NCBI RefSeq assembly: GCF_036669915.1
Contig: NC_089321.1
Span: 13,754,792-13,818,791 of the forward strand
DNA length: 64,000 bases
Reading direction: 5' to 3'
Source: Pocillopora verrucosa
Lineage: Eukaryota > Cnidaria > Anthozoa > Scleractinia > Pocilloporidae
A model generated the notes under the pieces. That model saw only the letters and a list, made by a program, of their open reading frames with translations, had not been told where the DNA came from and did no database searches. A program made the position numbers and the translations under genes. Positions 62,942 through 64,000 of the stretch are shown here, in pieces; position 1 is the first letter of the stretch, and the number at the start of each line of letters is the position of its first letter.

Positions 62942-64000
62942 ATGCTCATAAGATTGACGGTGTTCTGTGTCTGGTTGCCCTCAATCGCTTCTGTAACAGT
63001 GTCAACAAAGAATGGAGATATCGAAGGTTTTGTAACTTCGTACGCCAACTTTTCTTTCGCGTACAAGCACGTCAACAAGTTCCTTGGCGTTCCATTCGCT
63101 GCTCCACCGACTTCACAGCTTAGGTTTAAGCCACCAGAACCGCCTCTTAAATGGAAACCTAAAGTTCGTTCAGCTAAACGACACGGAAACGTTTGCTGGC
63201 AAGGCAAGGCCTATGAAGTTCGGTTAAAAAAGTTTGTCCACAATTTCACGTACAGCGAGGACTGCTTGTTTCTCGACATCTACACCCCAGATGTCAAATC
63301 GAAACTACCCGTGATGTTTTACATTCACGGCGGATCGTATGAGTTTGGAGCTACAGTCACATTTCCCGGGGATATTTTGGCTTTACATGGGGTGGTGGTA
63401 GTCATCACTCAGTATCGTCTCGGGCCATTTGGCTTCCTGACTACAGGGGATTCTGCATCTCCTGGTAATTTTGGAATGCTGGATCAAGTCGCGGCACTTC
63501 AGTGGGTTAAAGAGAACGTTGAAAATTTTGGCGGGGATCCCGGCAAGGTGACCATCTTTGGATTAAGCGCTGGTGGAACAAGTGTGAGCCTCCATCTACT
63601 GTCTCCAATGTCTGAGGGCCTCTTCCAACAAGCCATTGCAGAGAGCGGGGTGGATTTGAGTCCTTTTGCAATCCAGCCGACTTCCTTTGGTCTTCGCTTT
63701 GCCAATGAGCTTGCTGGATACCTGGACTGTCCATCGAGCGACCACAGCGAAATGATGGCCTGTATTCGCCAGAAAGAAGCGAAGGAGATACAAGACGCAT
63801 CCGACTCAATAACCTATAATTTTACCGGATACCTACGTTGGGCACCAGTTGTGGACAAATACTTTCTTCTTGACACCCCCCGGAATCTTCGAAACAAAGG
63901 AAAGTTTGAGAAAGCCAAATTTATGATTACTTTTAACAGTGAGGAGGGTGGAACAACCTTTAGAAATTTAGTCAACGGATCGAGTCAGTCTTCCTTCAAA
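62942..64000 (+). CDS. Carboxylesterase/cholinesterase-like protein, N-terminal 353 codons (continues past the window)
   Basis: An open frame without stops runs from 62942 to the window end. Residues 1-17 (MLIRLTVFCVWLPSIAS) look like a signal peptide, followed by VTVSTKNGDIEGF, the standard start of type-B carboxylesterases. Visible features: FLGVPFAAPPTSQLRF, the type-B signature EDCLFLDIYTP with a Cys partner in NVCWQG, the oxyanion motif YIHGG (129-131), YRLGPFGFLTTGD, the nucleophile Ser209 in GLSAGG, and Glu335 in SEEGG as the likely charge-relay acid. The catalytic His lies beyond the window; related exons here have GVQHGDN. Predicted to be secreted, or GPI-anchored if its C-terminus resembles the neighbouring copies. 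A serine hydrolase acting on esters, substrate unknown. The ATG is chosen because it begins the signal peptide; the frame is open upstream. Confidence 0.88.
   Translation, partial: MLIRLTVFCVWLPSIASVTVSTKNGDIEGFVTSYANFSFAYKHVNKFLGVPFAAPPTSQLRFKPPEPPLKWKPKVRSAKRHGNVCWQGKAYEVRLKKFVHNFTYSEDCLFLDIYTPDVKSKLPVMFYIHGGSYEFGATVTFPGDILALHGVVVVITQYRLGPFGFLTTGDSASPGNFGMLDQVAALQWVKENVENFGGDPGKVTIFGLSAGGTSVSLHLLSPMSEGLFQQAIAESGVDLSPFAIQPTSFGLRFANELAGYLDCPSSDHSEMMACIRQKEAKEIQDASDSITYNFTGYLRWAPVVDKYFLLDTPRNLRNKGKFEKAKFMITFNSEEGGTTFRNLVNGSSQSSFK

Overview
The window looks like nuclear DNA of an anthozoan cnidarian, most likely a stony coral (inference). It is AT-rich. It carries intron-rich animal genes with GT-AG introns whose products match bilaterian orthologues, and it is crowded with short TTAA-flanked MITEs (ends CCCTTTAACYCC) and tRNA-derived SINEs of kinds I associate with coral genomes. 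No bacterial, plasmid or CRISPR features are present.

Layout. 1-14 kb is repeat-rich: a LINE 3' end, a decayed SAP-domain transposon-like gene, one large C2H2 zinc-finger exon (minus strand, 4.7-6.3 kb), and a segment present three times (8.8-9.7, 9.9-10.8, 11.4-13.9 kb). The third copy is split by a 1.8 kb element that has minisatellite terminal inverted repeats and encodes a GIY-YIG nuclease. 14.4-26.2 kb holds a complete 17-exon HACL1 (2-hydroxyacyl-CoA lyase) gene on the plus strand. 27.9-29.05 kb is an intronless KCTD-like BTB gene. 29.8-31.9 kb is a nest of MITEs split by a foldback element carrying tRNA-half-like units. A tRNA-Arg(CCG) gene with a 13-nt intron lies at 32.7 kb. HUS1 (8 exons, plus) spans 33.1-38.5 kb. 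Two divergent myosin essential light chain genes lie in tandem on the minus strand (39.9-44.5 and 46.1-49.0 kb). A TSPAN31/13-type tetraspanin (5 exons, minus) spans 52.6-57.0 kb. The right end is a rearranged carboxylesterase/cholinesterase-like cluster: a minus-strand copy interrupted by a stop, a minus-strand exon scrap, a plus-strand C-terminal pseudo-exon, and an intact plus-strand gene that runs off the window end.

The genes do not form one pathway. HACL1 serves peroxisomal alpha-oxidation, HUS1 the 9-1-1 DNA damage clamp, the light chains actomyosin, the tetraspanin membrane organisation, and the esterases probably act at the cell surface or are secreted. I reconstructed exon structures by eye from reading frame, splice sites and remembered orthologue sequences. 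Splice phases agree across all complete multi-exon genes, which is the main support. The most unusual items are the minisatellite-TIR GIY-YIG element, the tRNA-half foldback element, and the inverted esterase duplication.
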